NCBI GenBank assembly: GCA_003254905.1
Contig: QANU01029114.1
Coordinates: forward strand, 99,039-163,038
Reading direction: 5' to 3'
Source of the DNA: Nissolia schottii
Lineage: Eukaryota > Streptophyta > Magnoliopsida > Fabales > Fabaceae
DNA length: 64,000 bases
The notes below the pieces were generated by a model, which saw only the letters and a program-made list of their open reading frames with translations, made no database searches and was not told the origin of the DNA. Below, piece by piece: positions 1 to 12,060 of this stretch (its first letter is position 1; each line of letters starts with the position of its first letter). The translations under genes and the position numbers were made by a program.

Positions 1-570
1 TGAGCGGCGGAATCATAATTGAGAGTAAAATGAGCAACGACGACAGAGGTTTCCCACTGAGAACGCAGAGTTCTCACACCCACTCTTTTATGATTCTAGG
101 TAAGCACGACAAGGACGTCAGCGTGGTACGTAAAGAAGCAGACTCGAAGAAGATGAACTGAGAAATAAGATAGCAGGGGCTTGATCAAAGATGTTACGAT
201 CAACCCTTAGTTAGTATAGTTCATATTTTACACTACTGTGAGAAAGTACTTGTATGTAACAAATACGATAATACCTATGTAAATGCTTCTGATATATGCT
301 ATGGGCCACTTGTATTCTTATTGTTTGATGTTGTTATGTTAGGATAATTATCATTGAAGTAGAAAGCTTTAACGTTTGCTCTATAACTTCTATCTGACGC
401 ACGACTCATATTTTCTATCGTATACATATAACAAAAAAGGTTCAAAACGGTCCATATTTTATAAGTAAGAAATATTTTCAAAGTTAAAAGTAGGGGCTAA
501 AAGTAACCCCCAGCCAAAGCAGATAACAACCTAGTGAGCATTGTTTACGATGTACACGTAAGCAGCTAGC
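1..570. other. unassigned intergenic DNA with a repeat-like first 110 bp
   Basis: No supported gene. The first ~110 bases (a 'gagcgg ... ggaatcataa' start, then 'gttctcac', then 'atgattctagg') resemble 56197-56310 on the same strand, so both are probably copies of a dispersed repeat, perhaps part of an LTR. The rest is AT-rich with no recognisable protein. Confidence 0.4.
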
Positions 571-736
571 TAGGGTGTTTCAGGCAGGTCGGGTCGGGTT
601 TAAAAGTTTGAACCCGAGACTCGACCCGTATAACAAGGAGGATTAATCGGGTCTGACCCGCCGACCCGACATAACCCAACCCAAGCGGGTCAGATTGGCG
701 GGTTGGCGAGTTCGGTACAACCCATGTTCATCCCTA
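571..736. mobile_element. short hAT-like MITE
   Basis: A 166-bp GC-rich island in AT-rich DNA. It begins with tagggtgtttcag and ends with tgttcatcccta, and carries repeated cgggtcggg / gacccgacc words near both ends. The flanks cagctagc and caatctag are only partly alike, so an 8-bp target duplication is weak. Its layout matches the clearer elements at 5406-5728 and 42534-42972. Confidence 0.5.
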
Positions 737-1510
737 CAATCTAGAGGGATATCTCACTCTCTTTACAAGTGTATAAAAATTTGTGAATTAGAAACTCTCT
801 CAAAGTGTGGATAATACAAATTGAAGCACTAAAGGTGTATGTGTAAAATCTCTCTTTTTAGCTCTTTAGAATGACTCATATAAATGCTCTTATGATGTAT
901 AGAAGGATGAGAGTTTAGGAGTAAATTTTCTGCCTAGAATCACTGAGTTAGGTGTGTGTTTATTGAGCTCCAAGTAATCCTAACCATTGTGCAATTAATG
1001 CTCAAGAAAATAGTACAGCAGAACTAGTAGTTGCTTTCTTCAGAGGCAGAGTCATTCGAATGACCTATGCAATGTAGCCATTACATGTCTCTTATGTTAG
1101 AGTCATTCGAATGACTTTACCTGGCTCATTCAAATGACTTGTGCTTTGCATAGGTCGTAGAGTGCATGAAAGCTTTGGCAATCGAATGACTTCATCAAAT
1201 GACTTTTGAGAAAGAGTCATTCGAATAACTTGTTCATGAGTCATTCGAATGACTTGCAATAATCATTCAATTGACTTCTGCAAGTCTTAGTCAATCTCAT
1301 CCTTTTTCTTATCTTTTTTATTCCTTTATTTATCTAATTCATTTTTAAACCCTAGAATCAAAGGTTTGTTATAAGAGCCATTTTAGAGAGTATTTTAAAG
1401 AGTTATCATACATACACTTTTAACAACAAATTTCCTAAGTCCTAAATCTATATCTTTATTGAATTCCTTGATTTGAAAACTTGCATCCTTTGTTTCATCA
1501 AAACCTACAA
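737..1510. repeat. repeat-derived region with clustered AGTCATTCGAATGACT palindromes
   Basis: No gene. Between 1051 and 1276 the palindrome gtcattcgaatgac occurs perfectly at 1051-1064, 1102-1115 and 1240-1253. Degenerate or half copies lie near 1125, 1178, 1193, 1215 and 1260. The surrounding sequence looks like LTR or 5'-leader sequence of an old retroelement, but no PBS, PPT or LTR partner was found, so the family is not assigned. Confidence 0.45.
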
Positions 1511-3181
1511 CATGTAGCATTCACAACTGAAATACCTCATACTTATAAAAGAAATAGAAGAATAAATCATAGTTAATAGATAACCTCTGAATGAATTAGG
1601 CATCAAGTCTATCATTAATAACACAAACTGGAATACTCATAGGTAATAGGAATATAAAGTAAGATAAATAGTAGAACATTGGTGCAAAAAGACCCAATGT
1701 TGTTCTCCATGATATCCTCATCTCCAGCTATCACGCCCTAATGTTGATCGTCATCTAACCACGACAATAGATAATAATAAAAAAATAGGAGTGAGAAACC
1801 CATGGTTTTTAGTGGATTCAAAAGCCCCCTATGTGTCATTGCTGTCGTGATAAGCCACTATGGGGGTGAAATCCTATGGTGAAGGAAAGTAAGGTTCAAT
1901 TATACTCTTAGTCCGTTCTGCCCCATAATAACTTAAGTTTATTTTTTTCTAATCATGTGTGTTATAAAAAATTTTATGCTTAATTGTTTTTTATTTGACT
2001 TATTCATTAGAGGTAATAACACAACTATAAAAGAATACCTATATAAGCATAATCCTGGGCATCCCATAATAAGTGCGATAATGAATATAAATTCATAAGC
2101 ATAAGCATCCCATAATAAGTGCGATAATGAATATAAATTCATAAGCATAAATAAAGGTATTCATAAGTAACATTGTGAATGCTCATTGACGACGATTTAA
2201 CGATACAAGCAGTAGTTAGAGTTATTAATAAAAAGGGCCAAAACCAAAACAGTGTTGATGTTCAAAAATCGTTTTTAGTCCTAACTTCAATTGATCATTG
2301 TGACTAGCATACAACTCCAATTTTAGTAGTTATTTTTTTTTATGATATTTAAGTTAAAGTGTTAAATTTAATCCGGTGAAGAAATACATTAAAAAAGGAA
2401 AGTCCTAAATTTTAGAAATATCCTAATAAATGTTGCACATAGACAACACGTAATGATAGTTTTCGATTCTAAATTTGAGAGATCGTTTCTCGTAAAATAT
2501 AAATCGAAATTCTGTGTTCTTGGTGTCAAAATTTATCTTAAGATGTCTACTTTAATGTATCAAAATTCCAAGTTCAAAATCAAAGGATTTCTATGTTAAA
2601 AACTCGAAACAGTTTTGGCGGTTATTGAAAAAACATAGTTTGAGATTCTTCACCTTAACTTTCTTTAATAAAAAAGCTTACGAGTTAAACTTATTATCAA
2701 AAACTGATCCTATGGAAACTATATTAAGGTGTCAACTTCATCCTCATGAATTTCCAAAGCCTTTTACAAAGAATTTCTATGGGGAACATGTTGTGTAAAT
2801 TCAGGTTATAATGTGGACAACATTAATTTTTCTTAACATAGAATGTACCAAGTTGTAATATCATAAAACTATTATGTATAATAATTAAGATTATGAAATC
2901 ATAATAGATGAACACAAGAATATTTTAAGAATATAGAAGAAAAATCACGAAAGAAAGAACTCACTTAAAGGTAACTTTTCTATGACTCTTGAGGCTTGAA
3001 TATGATGAACTTTGGAGAACAATTCCTCCTTGCTTAGAGCTTGCTGTCCACAGTTTTTGGAGCTTGGAATTTTGAGGATTTTGCGTGCTCTAATGCTAAG
3101 GGATTATGATGATATCTTAAGGAAAAGTATTAGGGTGTGCATATGACTTTGAGGGTGTGCTCTTAATTTGTGAGAGTTAAA

Positions 3182-3228
<47 letters not shown>

Positions 3229-3739
3229 AAAGGAAGGAATCAAGGCACAACCATGTTGGTCCAAAATATGAAATTATTTTCTTTGTAAAGGAAGATTAAT
3301 TAATGAAAGTAAGTTGGAAATGAGTAGGTGAAGGAGTTAAGAATTTGTCGTTGTAAAAATATGGTAGTGCGTGCCATGTGAGATGAGAGAGTTAGAAAGT
3401 TACGAGAGAATTTGGTCTAGTGTGTGTATCTTATAGATGAGAAATTGGAAGAAATGAGGAGAGATTAAAGATATTTTAAAAATAATCAAAAGCTTGTAGA
3501 ATATGCGTGTCTTGAATGTGAGAAAGTAAGGTCATTTGCCTATTTTATTTTCTTTCTATTGTTGTTGGGCTCAAAGATCGATTTACATTACAAATTGATG
3601 ATGCTGCATTGTGGCAATGAGCACTAAATATATCTAACAAAAATAAATCTACTAGTTCATACAACACACCAAAAATAAAGGTGAGCAAACCAAGTGCATC
3701 TTTTTATGAAATCATAGGAGGAGGAATTTATTATTATGG

Positions 3740-3780
<41 letters not shown>

Positions 3781-4120
3781 GAAATTTCTTTATTTATGAA
3801 AGTAGTTATTTATGAAGATATTTTTAGAAATTCATGAAAAATAATTTAGAACTACATAAGACCATTGATCTTTATACATTATATATGTCATGTTGCATGT
3901 ATATGAATGTTTACAAACAAGTTAGTTATATTATGCTATCAGTTTTTAGTCAATGTGTTATCAAGTTTATATCGTTTTCATGGGAGTAGATCTAGGATAG
4001 AACTGTACGTCAACGACAACCCACATTGACCCTAATATACCTTGTACGATCATTATGTAGAATAGATTTCAAACATATAGAATAATTAGGGTAAGACTGT
4101 TAACCCGGACATAGGCAGCT
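1511..4120. other. AT-rich intergenic DNA with simple repeats
   Basis: No gene is supported. It holds a near-perfect 46-bp tandem duplication (2059-2104 and 2105-2150), an (AT)n tract around 3187-3224 and a (TTTA)n tract around 3740-3783. The short ORFs here have no recognisable domain. Confidence 0.5.
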
Positions 4121-5095
4121 CGTGAGGCCCAGTGTCATGTATCGTGTTGAATAGGGTAAAACCGTAATGCCTAGACATTATCATGAACAACTAAGCCGTA
4201 CTGCTCGGATTCGTCTATCTAGAGAACTCCCAACTTTAATTATGTTTTAAATGTTTTTATGTACTATACAGTATAAACTGTGTAACAATTTTTATTGATA
4301 TTATATATATATTACATATGCTTGTCATGTTTGCGAAATATCACACGTCGTCGTGGGGTCTGTCATTCACTGAGCGATGACTCACCTCTAATCAATGTTG
4401 TTTTTCAGATAACATTGACAAGGATACTCTTCTCCTCCAAAAGATTCCAATAGTTCAAAACCTTGTGAGCTTCACTTTGCAGTGGAGTAGTTTCACCATA
4501 GCCATCGTGTCATATGCACCCACTATTTTCCATCGATCGTTCTCGTGTTTCTCTTTGTGCATCTCATCCATGAATCCCAAACTTGGTTGTGATCTTTCTC
4601 GAAGTCGTGAGGCCCAGTGTCATGTATTGTGTTGAATAGGATAAGACCGTGATGCCTGGACATTATCATGAACAACTAAGCCGTATTGCTCGAATTCGTT
4701 TATCTAGATAACTCCCAACTTTAATTATGTTTTAAATGTTTTTATGTACTATGCAATATAAATTGTATAACAACTTCTATTGATATTATATTATATATAT
4801 ACTGCATATGCTTGTCATGTTTGCGAAATATCACACGTCGTCGTGGGGTCTGTCATTCACTGAGTGATGACTCACCCCTCATCAATGTTGTTTTTCAAAT
4901 AACACTGACGAGGATACTCTGCTCCTCCAAAAGATTCCAATAGTTCAGAACTTTGTGAGCTTCACTTTGCAGTGGAGTAGTTTCACCATAGCCATCGCGT
5001 CATATGCACCCACTATTTTCCATCGATCATTCTCGTCTCTCTCTTTGTGCATCTCACCCACGAATCCCAAACTTGCTTGTGATCTTTCTCGAAGT
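4121..5095. repeat. 485-bp direct tandem duplication
   Basis: The unit starting cgtgaggcccagtgtcatgt at 4121 starts again at 4606, a period of 485 bp, and the second copy runs to about 5095. The copies share long blocks (for example gtcgtcgtggggtctgtcat and ccatcgatc) with scattered substitutions, roughly 90-95% identical by eye. ORFs within it lie in several frames and carry no known domain. Confidence 0.8.
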
Positions 5096-5405
5096 CGAAG
5101 GCATCGACATAACTTGTGCCGGATGATGACGACGACAATGACATCTTGGTTCCACATGGAGCAACAATGGGGAAAGGGAGAGGCAATGACATAGAAATTG
5201 GCAATGGTGGTGGATGAAGAGAAAAGAATAATAAAGGAGTTTAATTGTTATCATCTAATTAAATCATTTTGTATGCATCATGTGCGAGTTGGACCAAATT
5301 GGATTTATGTGAATCTTATCCCAGCCTTTAACCAATTTAGAGGGCTAATTACCAGTGGAGTTATTACCCTACCTGACGCTTTGGTCAAAACGAGTATCTG
5401 CAGGT

Positions 5406-5728
5406 TAGGTTGTCAAATGGACTAGCCCGATCCGTTTAGGCTCAGCCCGGCTAACCTGCGGACCTAAACTGGCTGAGCCTTAACCGGCTTTTACTATACG
5501 CATGTTAGTTTTTATATGTTTAGTCAATCCATTTATGTGAATAAACGGGTTAGTCTCTGAATTTTACCTATGTTAATACTAAACGGACTAATTTGGCACG
5601 CGGGTTAAACGGGTTAGGCCTAAACGGGTCGGGCCTTGACGAGTTTTTACTATTCACAAGCCAGATTTTATACGTTTGGTCCGTCCATTTAACCGGATAA
5701 ACGGGTCGGACTCATTTTGACAGCCCTA
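5406..5728. mobile_element. hAT-superfamily MITE (323 bp)
   Basis: The termini are inverted: taggttgtcaaatgg at the left and cattttgacagcccta at the right. The flanking octamers ctgcaggt (5398-5405) and cttcaggt (5729-5736) differ at one base, which fits an 8-bp hAT target-site duplication. The interior is rich in cccg and cggg words, the usual hAT subterminal repeats, and has no coding capacity. Confidence 0.8.
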
Positions 5729-5736
5729 CTTCAGGT

Positions 5737-6130
5737 AGAGTTTCAGTTGTCATTCCAAATAAGTATTTAAATTCCTAATCAAATCAATTATCATGGTAAG
5801 TGATTCCAAACACATCCATAAAGGGCATAAATCCATGCCCCATTCCCTGGGGCGGCAGAACCAGGGTGGTGGCACGGGCTCACGACCCACGAACATGGCA
5901 GCTCTTAGCGAGTGCGAGAAAAAAAAATTGAAGATAAGAACAGTTACACGTCATTTGTTATCCTCTTCTGCAATAAATCTCACATTGCTTAAACAAATCA
6001 GTGTCAGTAGTCAAATTCTTCACGGCACCGTTCTTGTTTCAATTACATTTTGCATATCCGTAACGGCTTAAGGCATCCCCGTCAGCACCAGCCATCGTCG
6101 TCTCGTCTTCTTCGAATGCGAGCTGAAACA
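5737..6130 (+). promoter_or_regulatory. presumed ETFA promoter and 5' UTR
   Basis: The stretch before the ETFA start is more GC-rich than its surroundings, and its first half lies next to the MITE ending at 5728. I see no clear TATA box. The reading frame is open upstream to about 6050, with in-frame ATGs at 6050, 6116 and 6131, so the transcription and translation starts are not fixed by sequence alone. Confidence 0.35.
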
Positions 6131-9100
6131 ATGACGACTGCTCGCACGATCCTCGGAGCATTAAAGAAACGCGCCGTTTCGTTCCCCGCGCCCCTCTCCG
6201 TTTCCTCTGCACGACACGTACCCAATTCAGAAACCCTTTTCGATTCGTTTTTTCCTCCGTCTTTTCTTTAATGGCTGTTGATTGTTGAGTTGGGTGTAGG
6301 GTAGCACGCTGGTTGTAGCGGAGCACGAGAATGGTGCCATCAAAGCCCCTTCTCTATCTGCGGTTATGGCTGCCAACTCTCTCGGCGGTGATGATCACTC
6401 TTCCGTTTCTCTCCTGTTGGCTGGCTCCGGTCCTTCCCTTCATCAAGCCGCTTCCCATGCTGCTTCATCGCACCCTTCAATCTCCCAGGTAACTCAGACC
6501 GTTCAAATATTAGTCAACTGTGGAAGAAAACGCCCTTGAGAATGGTTCCTGCTTTGGCAGCTTACAGTATCGCGTGAGATTAGTATCTCATCGGTACCCT
6601 TGGGAAGCCAAAAGAAATCAGTTAGTATGTTTTGAATACATCAAATAGTGTTTGGAATGATTAAAATCAAGTCAGGCTAATATGATATAGATTAGTTGAG
6701 CTCTTCCTATGATTGGCTTTGCTGCAAATATTTAAATAGCTGATCATAAGTCTAGATAAAAGAATAGAGTTGTTTTAGTTATTCGACAACTAATATAAAA
6801 ATTTGTTGAATCTTAGTTGTAATTGTCGTTGTCGTTCATATCTTATTGCATAGAGCATTTAACAACTGTGTTAAAAATGCTATGGCTTTGTTTGATCTAT
6901 GCAGAGCAGCCAGCTCCACGAAGAGGAAAGATACTTAGTCGTAATTGTTATGCTATAGATATAGATAGATTTATCTTGAACAAGATTTGACTTCGGGATT
7001 TTGATAGTTGGTTTATGCTTGTAATTTGTTATGCAGGTGCTTGTAGCAGATTCAGATAAATTCAAGAGCCCTCTGGCAGAACCGTGGGCTAAACTAGTCC
7101 ATTTAGTTCAGCAGAGAGGGGGTTACTCTCATATAATTGCTGCTTCAAATTCTTTTGGGAAAAATATCATGCCACGAGCGGCCGCCCTTTTAGATGTTTC
7201 TCCAATTACTGATGTTACTGGAATTTCTGATTCTCATACTTTAGTGAGGTACAGTTTTTTTGTGTTTTCTTCTTTAGTAAATATGACATGTGTTGTTGTT
7301 TGCACTATTAAATCTATCGTGATTTTGTGCTACTGTTAGCTAATCTTGTACTTATGGTAACATGTGAGTTATTGACCGATTAAGCTATTTTATTAAGGGA
7401 AACATTCTAACTAGAGCAGATTCCAGCCTTTTCCATGCAATAACACTCAGGTTCTTATTAGTCATTCATGGCTGATCTCCCTGCTTCGGAGAAGAAGCTG
7501 TTTTATTGTTTAATACTCTAGTTAATGTATAAAATTAAGCAGCTTATTTCTTTTGATTGTTTTTTAAGGCTTTCTCAGAGTCTAAATGCTAAAAATGCTG
7601 CAGATGCATAATTTTCTTAATCTTCAATCTCTATCTATGTTACAAATCATTAGAAAAATTATTTTATGCAAATTAATAGAAACGTCAGGAAAAGTACAAA
7701 CAAGTTTCCTTTTAGCCTGAGCTATAAACTGAGTAATGCTCACTTGCCCAGTTTCTTCAACTCAATAGTCAATGCCGTTAATGTTTATAAGAACTTATTT
7801 GTACACTTATAGATCTAGTAATAATCTGAAATCCAGAGTAAACAATTGAAAAAACCTGTAAACCTGTATTATCTGAGGACTTATCGTTCAGATTTTGGGG
7901 AGTTAGTACTATCGGAGCATATCTGCTGTAGCTTGGTTCTGGCTTTTGATAATAAGACATCAAAATATATGTGAACTCATGATGGTCATGGCTATTAGGC
8001 GAGGGGCAAAGTGATGCAATGTGGATGGTGCTCATGCATGCATGAGAAGATTTTTGCAGTGCTTGTTTATGGCTAACTAAGGCAGATTTAGAATAGAGTG
8101 AAACTCTGTACATTGATTGTCTGAAAAGGACATGATAACAGCTTAATCTATCATGAGTTAGTATTCTTGCAACTTCTTTATTTCTTCTACTGCCAATGTT
8201 GTATTAGTGAGGCCTAACACAATAGGAATGTCATTTTTGTGTGTGTATAATTGATATAGCTCACTGTACTTGTATTTGAGTAATTCATTACGAACCTGCT
8301 TCCATCTATATAAATGTTGATTTCTTCATCTTACTGAAATTAAGATCTGAATTTCATATGCAGGCCAATTTATGCTGGAAATGCATTTTGTACTGTCCGA
8401 TACACCGGTTCCATTCCTTGTATATTGACAATTAGATCCACATCTTTTCCTGTTCCCCAGAAATCAAATTACTCAAAATCTAATGAGGCTTCAATTTCTC
8501 AAGTAGACCTTTCAACCTTTGATGAAGGTCTGTTTCTAATAGATGGACATTTTGTTTTTGGGAATTTGAAAATGACAAAGGATAGGGAATGCATATTGTC
8601 CTTATTTATCTGTTGACTCTAGGTCCTGGTTGGATGCTTCAAAGAGAAATGGATCAACTGTATCAGGGATAATGTCTTCAGTCATTTACATCTATTTGAT
8701 CTATTACAACCCTGTCAGACTTGGATATTTGAACCTATCCCCTATGGGGAGATGAACTTGAATTCTTCTCTGTTGGATTTTGGCAGATCTGAGCAAGTCT
8801 AGATATATATCTCAAACATCTCGGGATGACGAAGGACCAGATCTTGGGAATGCACGAATTGTAGTTACTGGTGGCCGGGCACTAAAGAGTGCTGAGAACT
8901 TCAAATTGATTGAAAATCTAGCCAAGAAACTTGGTGCTGCTGGTAATATTCCATATATCCTGTTGCTGCTATTATGATGCTTGTTGCTGGATATGCTCCC
9001 TGATTTAAAATTCCTAGGTCATTGATAACCCAAAATTTTCTAATTTTGTTTTGTTTTCTTTAGTTGGTGCCACTCGTGCAGCTGTTGATGCAGGGTTTGT

Positions 9101-11200
9101 TCCTAATGATCTCCAGGTGACAACTGTACTTCCTTTTAGATGAAAATTATGTGTCATGTGTCACCTTTACTTCCTTTTAGATGAAAATTATGTTGGGTTT
9201 GACCGAAATTCCTAATTGAATATTATCATTGATAGTTTCTTATGTTGGATAGGTTCAAGGTTCAAATGTAATTATAATCAACATATTTGATAGATATGAG
9301 AAAAATATGGGAGAGATTTCTTAAATATCCCTCAAATAGGAAATTAGAAAGTTTTTTATGATTAATATTGAGTGGGAAATTATTTGATTTCCATATAAAT
9401 TATTGTGGGTTATAAATACCTGTACCCCTTGTTTGGAGGGGAGATGAAGTCATGAGTAATGTTGTGAAAGGTTTGCAGTTTTGTCTTCAAAAGTTGTATT
9501 GGTGGAGAATGATATTAACCTAATATTCAAGCACAAGAATTGGAAGAAGACTGTGTATGTTACTGATTAGAGACTGAATTCCAGTGGGGAATCAGCTGAA
9601 GAAACATGTATCCAAGTAACAAAATGGTATGGGTTTGTAAGAGACCCTTCACTCTCCCATCCTTCCTCTTTCCCCTTTAAAACGAATGCCAACTCATCAG
9701 TAAGTTTCACAATAGTGTGTTCCTCATTCTCTCTCATCTCACATACTCACCAATTACAACTAAGGTCCAATCCATAATGAGGAATTCATACTGGCCGATA
9801 CCTACCAGAGAATTTGCAGTTTTGTCCTCAAAAGTTGCAACAGAGGTTTGCAGTTTTATCAGTGCAAAAGTTTGAGTGTCCAAGGGTTGCGTTATAATGT
9901 TCATAGTAAATTTTGATCTCCTCATCTATGGATGTAAGTACTTGGGCCGAACCACGTTTACTTGGTGCATGATTTGCTTAATGTTTTTTCCTATACTCAT
10001 ATTCGTCGAGCCTATACAAATTAATCACTCCCTAAAACCATATACAAAAGCAAAACTAAGCGGTGTTTGACAACTTCAAGAACCAGTCAACTAGGTAATA
10101 TTGAGCCTGATTTTATAAAAATTGTGTTCGGTAAAAACCTAAGAACTAGTTTTTTTTTTTAAAAAAAACAATTTTAAACTGGTTTTTTTTTCATCTATTT
10201 TCTTTTTCTCTTTTTTCACCAATTCACTTTTTCAGTTCTTACCAATTCACTTTCCACTTCCCACCGATTCTTTTAGGTCCAGAATTCTTTCTTTTAATAT
10301 AAAATCTTACCTTTTATTTCACATTCTCATCTCATCAAAATCTTATCTTTCTTTGATTTTCACTTTGCGTTGTTATCTCCATTGTCGAACAATGAACGAA
10401 GACACACATGTTTCAGTTAGTAAAGTAATTTATCTTGTTACTATTTGTAAATTTGCAGATGCTTAATTATTTATTTTCCTTTACACACTTTCTGTTGTTT
10501 TTCTGGTTTGGGATTCTTTGTTGCTTACTCTTTGCATTGTAGCTTTGGTTCCTGCTTTGTTGCTTATGCTCTGTAATTTTGGTTTTAAATGTATGCAATT
10601 TTTAATTTGTTTGTTGACACATAGCCCGTACTATAACAGATGATACAATAACCATTTAACAATTTACTAACTAATTGAATCCCTCTTACTGATGAATCAC
10701 AATTTTTAGGGGCATTGCCAATACAGAAATCAAATCTAATAAGCAATGACAATGACACTTTTTATATAGGAGTTGGAATCTGAATCTCAATGGCCACTTC
10801 AAATTCATACATGGATTAATGGGCTAATAGATGTTTTGTGCTTGTTTTATATTGGGAATTTGATTTGTAGGTTGGGCAAACTGGAAAGATCGTTGCCCCT
10901 GAACTCTACATGGCTTTCGGTGTATCCGGAGCTATTCAACACTTGGCCGGGATGAGGGATTCCAAGGTCATTGTTGCTGTCAACAATGATGCTGATGCTC
11001 CTATTTTCCAGGTAAGTGCTCTCTCCTTTAAACTGATGAAGCTGTTTAAGCAATTAATTGAAGCTTCTACTTTGTTTTTAACAGAATTCTGCCTTATTTA
11101 TTTGATATATACTGAATTTCAGGTTGCCGATTATGGACTTGTAGGAGATCTGTTTGAGGTGATACCAGAGTTGCATGAGAAGCTTCCTGAGAAAAAATAA
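6131..11200 (+). CDS. ETFA: electron transfer flavoprotein subunit alpha, mitochondrial (8 exons)
   Basis: Matrix FAD protein that, with ETF-beta, takes electrons from acyl-CoA, isovaleryl-CoA and 2-hydroxyglutarate dehydrogenases and passes them to ETF:ubiquinone oxidoreductase. Exons: 6131-6217, 6300-6488, 7037-7248, 8364-8527, 8787-8942, 9064-9116, 10871-11011, 11123-11200. All junctions are GT-AG and the phases agree, giving 359 aa, the usual plant length. Residues 1-30 are a basic, Ser-rich transit peptide; STLVVAEHE opens the N-terminal domain. Residues about 230-359 form the FAD domain, with [32 protein letters not shown] and the family signature [11 protein letters not shown] near 304-314. 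The start at 6131 (MTTARTIL) matches the plant family; the in-frame ATG at 6116 is an alternative. Intron 6 (1754 bp) is long and its inserted sequence is unassigned. No sign of damage. Confidence 0.95.
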
Positions 11201-12060
11201 ATCGTGTAACATGCATCCATATGCACTGTACTGTTACAGAATGCATCATCTTCGGAATTTCAAAATTGCAATTGAATTATCCGAAATAACAAGAAAATGT
11301 AGTTTATAGATGAATCCCCAGCATATCGACGGTTCATTTTTCTCTATTACAGTGGATAACAAAATATTAAATCATATAACGCACGTGACAAAACTTGCTT
11401 ATTGGAATAGAAAGTTAACGTAAACAGTGAGTTTGGTTAAGTTTTGAGATAAACAATTAGACACGTTTATACAGGGTTTGTCTCTAGTCCTCCCAAGTCA
11501 ATTTTGGAATACCGCTCCTCTTAATTTTGCTAAATGAAGACTTATTGTTTTTGCTAATGAATTTGTTGGGATTCTTTTCTATTATATCATTGGTCAGCTG
11601 AGTGTCTAAAACTTAGGGATCTTTTTAAATTCAAGATTGAGAATTTTCAATTAAAAGATATCATGTACTTGAATACATACTTAAATACAAGTTTGTTTAT
11701 TAAATTCTGATTGTATAACCATAAGCTCCCATGTAATTGAGCATATATTCTCATTTTATATTTTTAAAATTCTCTCTTCAAACTTAAGAGAGATAAAAGT
11801 TGAAGTTATTTTGTTTAATCTGCATTGTTTTAAGCCAGAAAGCATAGACACTTTGTTAGATTGTTGTGTCTGACACATTGCGAATACTGACACATGAAGA
11901 CACTTGTCTGGCACGTGTTGAACATGTTCGAAAGTGTCCAAAAATAAATTCATGATTAATTATGTCCAAGCGTGTTTGAGCTAATATCTGAGTATTGAGC
12001 TGTGTATATGTTGTGTCTAAATAAAAAATATTTTAAACAGTAAATAATTTATAATAATAT
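11201..12060. other. ETFA 3' flank and intergenic DNA
   Basis: The first 150-200 bases probably hold the ETFA 3' UTR. No single polyadenylation signal stands out. The rest is AT-rich, with a gacac/gtgtc-rich patch at 11860-11945. A similar gtgtc-rich patch lies near 26090-26200. No gene seen. Confidence 0.35.

Noticed and set aside
1051-1276. CRISPR-like spaced repeats
   Set aside because: Spacing is irregular, the motif is a palindrome with variants, and the DNA is plant nuclear.
6039-6326. 95-aa minus-strand ORF over ETFA exon 1
   Set aside because: Shadow of the ETFA first exon on the other strand.
10060-10180. Possible MITE in ETFA intron 6 (ggtgtttgacaac ... gttcggtaaaaac)
   Set aside because: Ends do not pair well and no target duplication was found.
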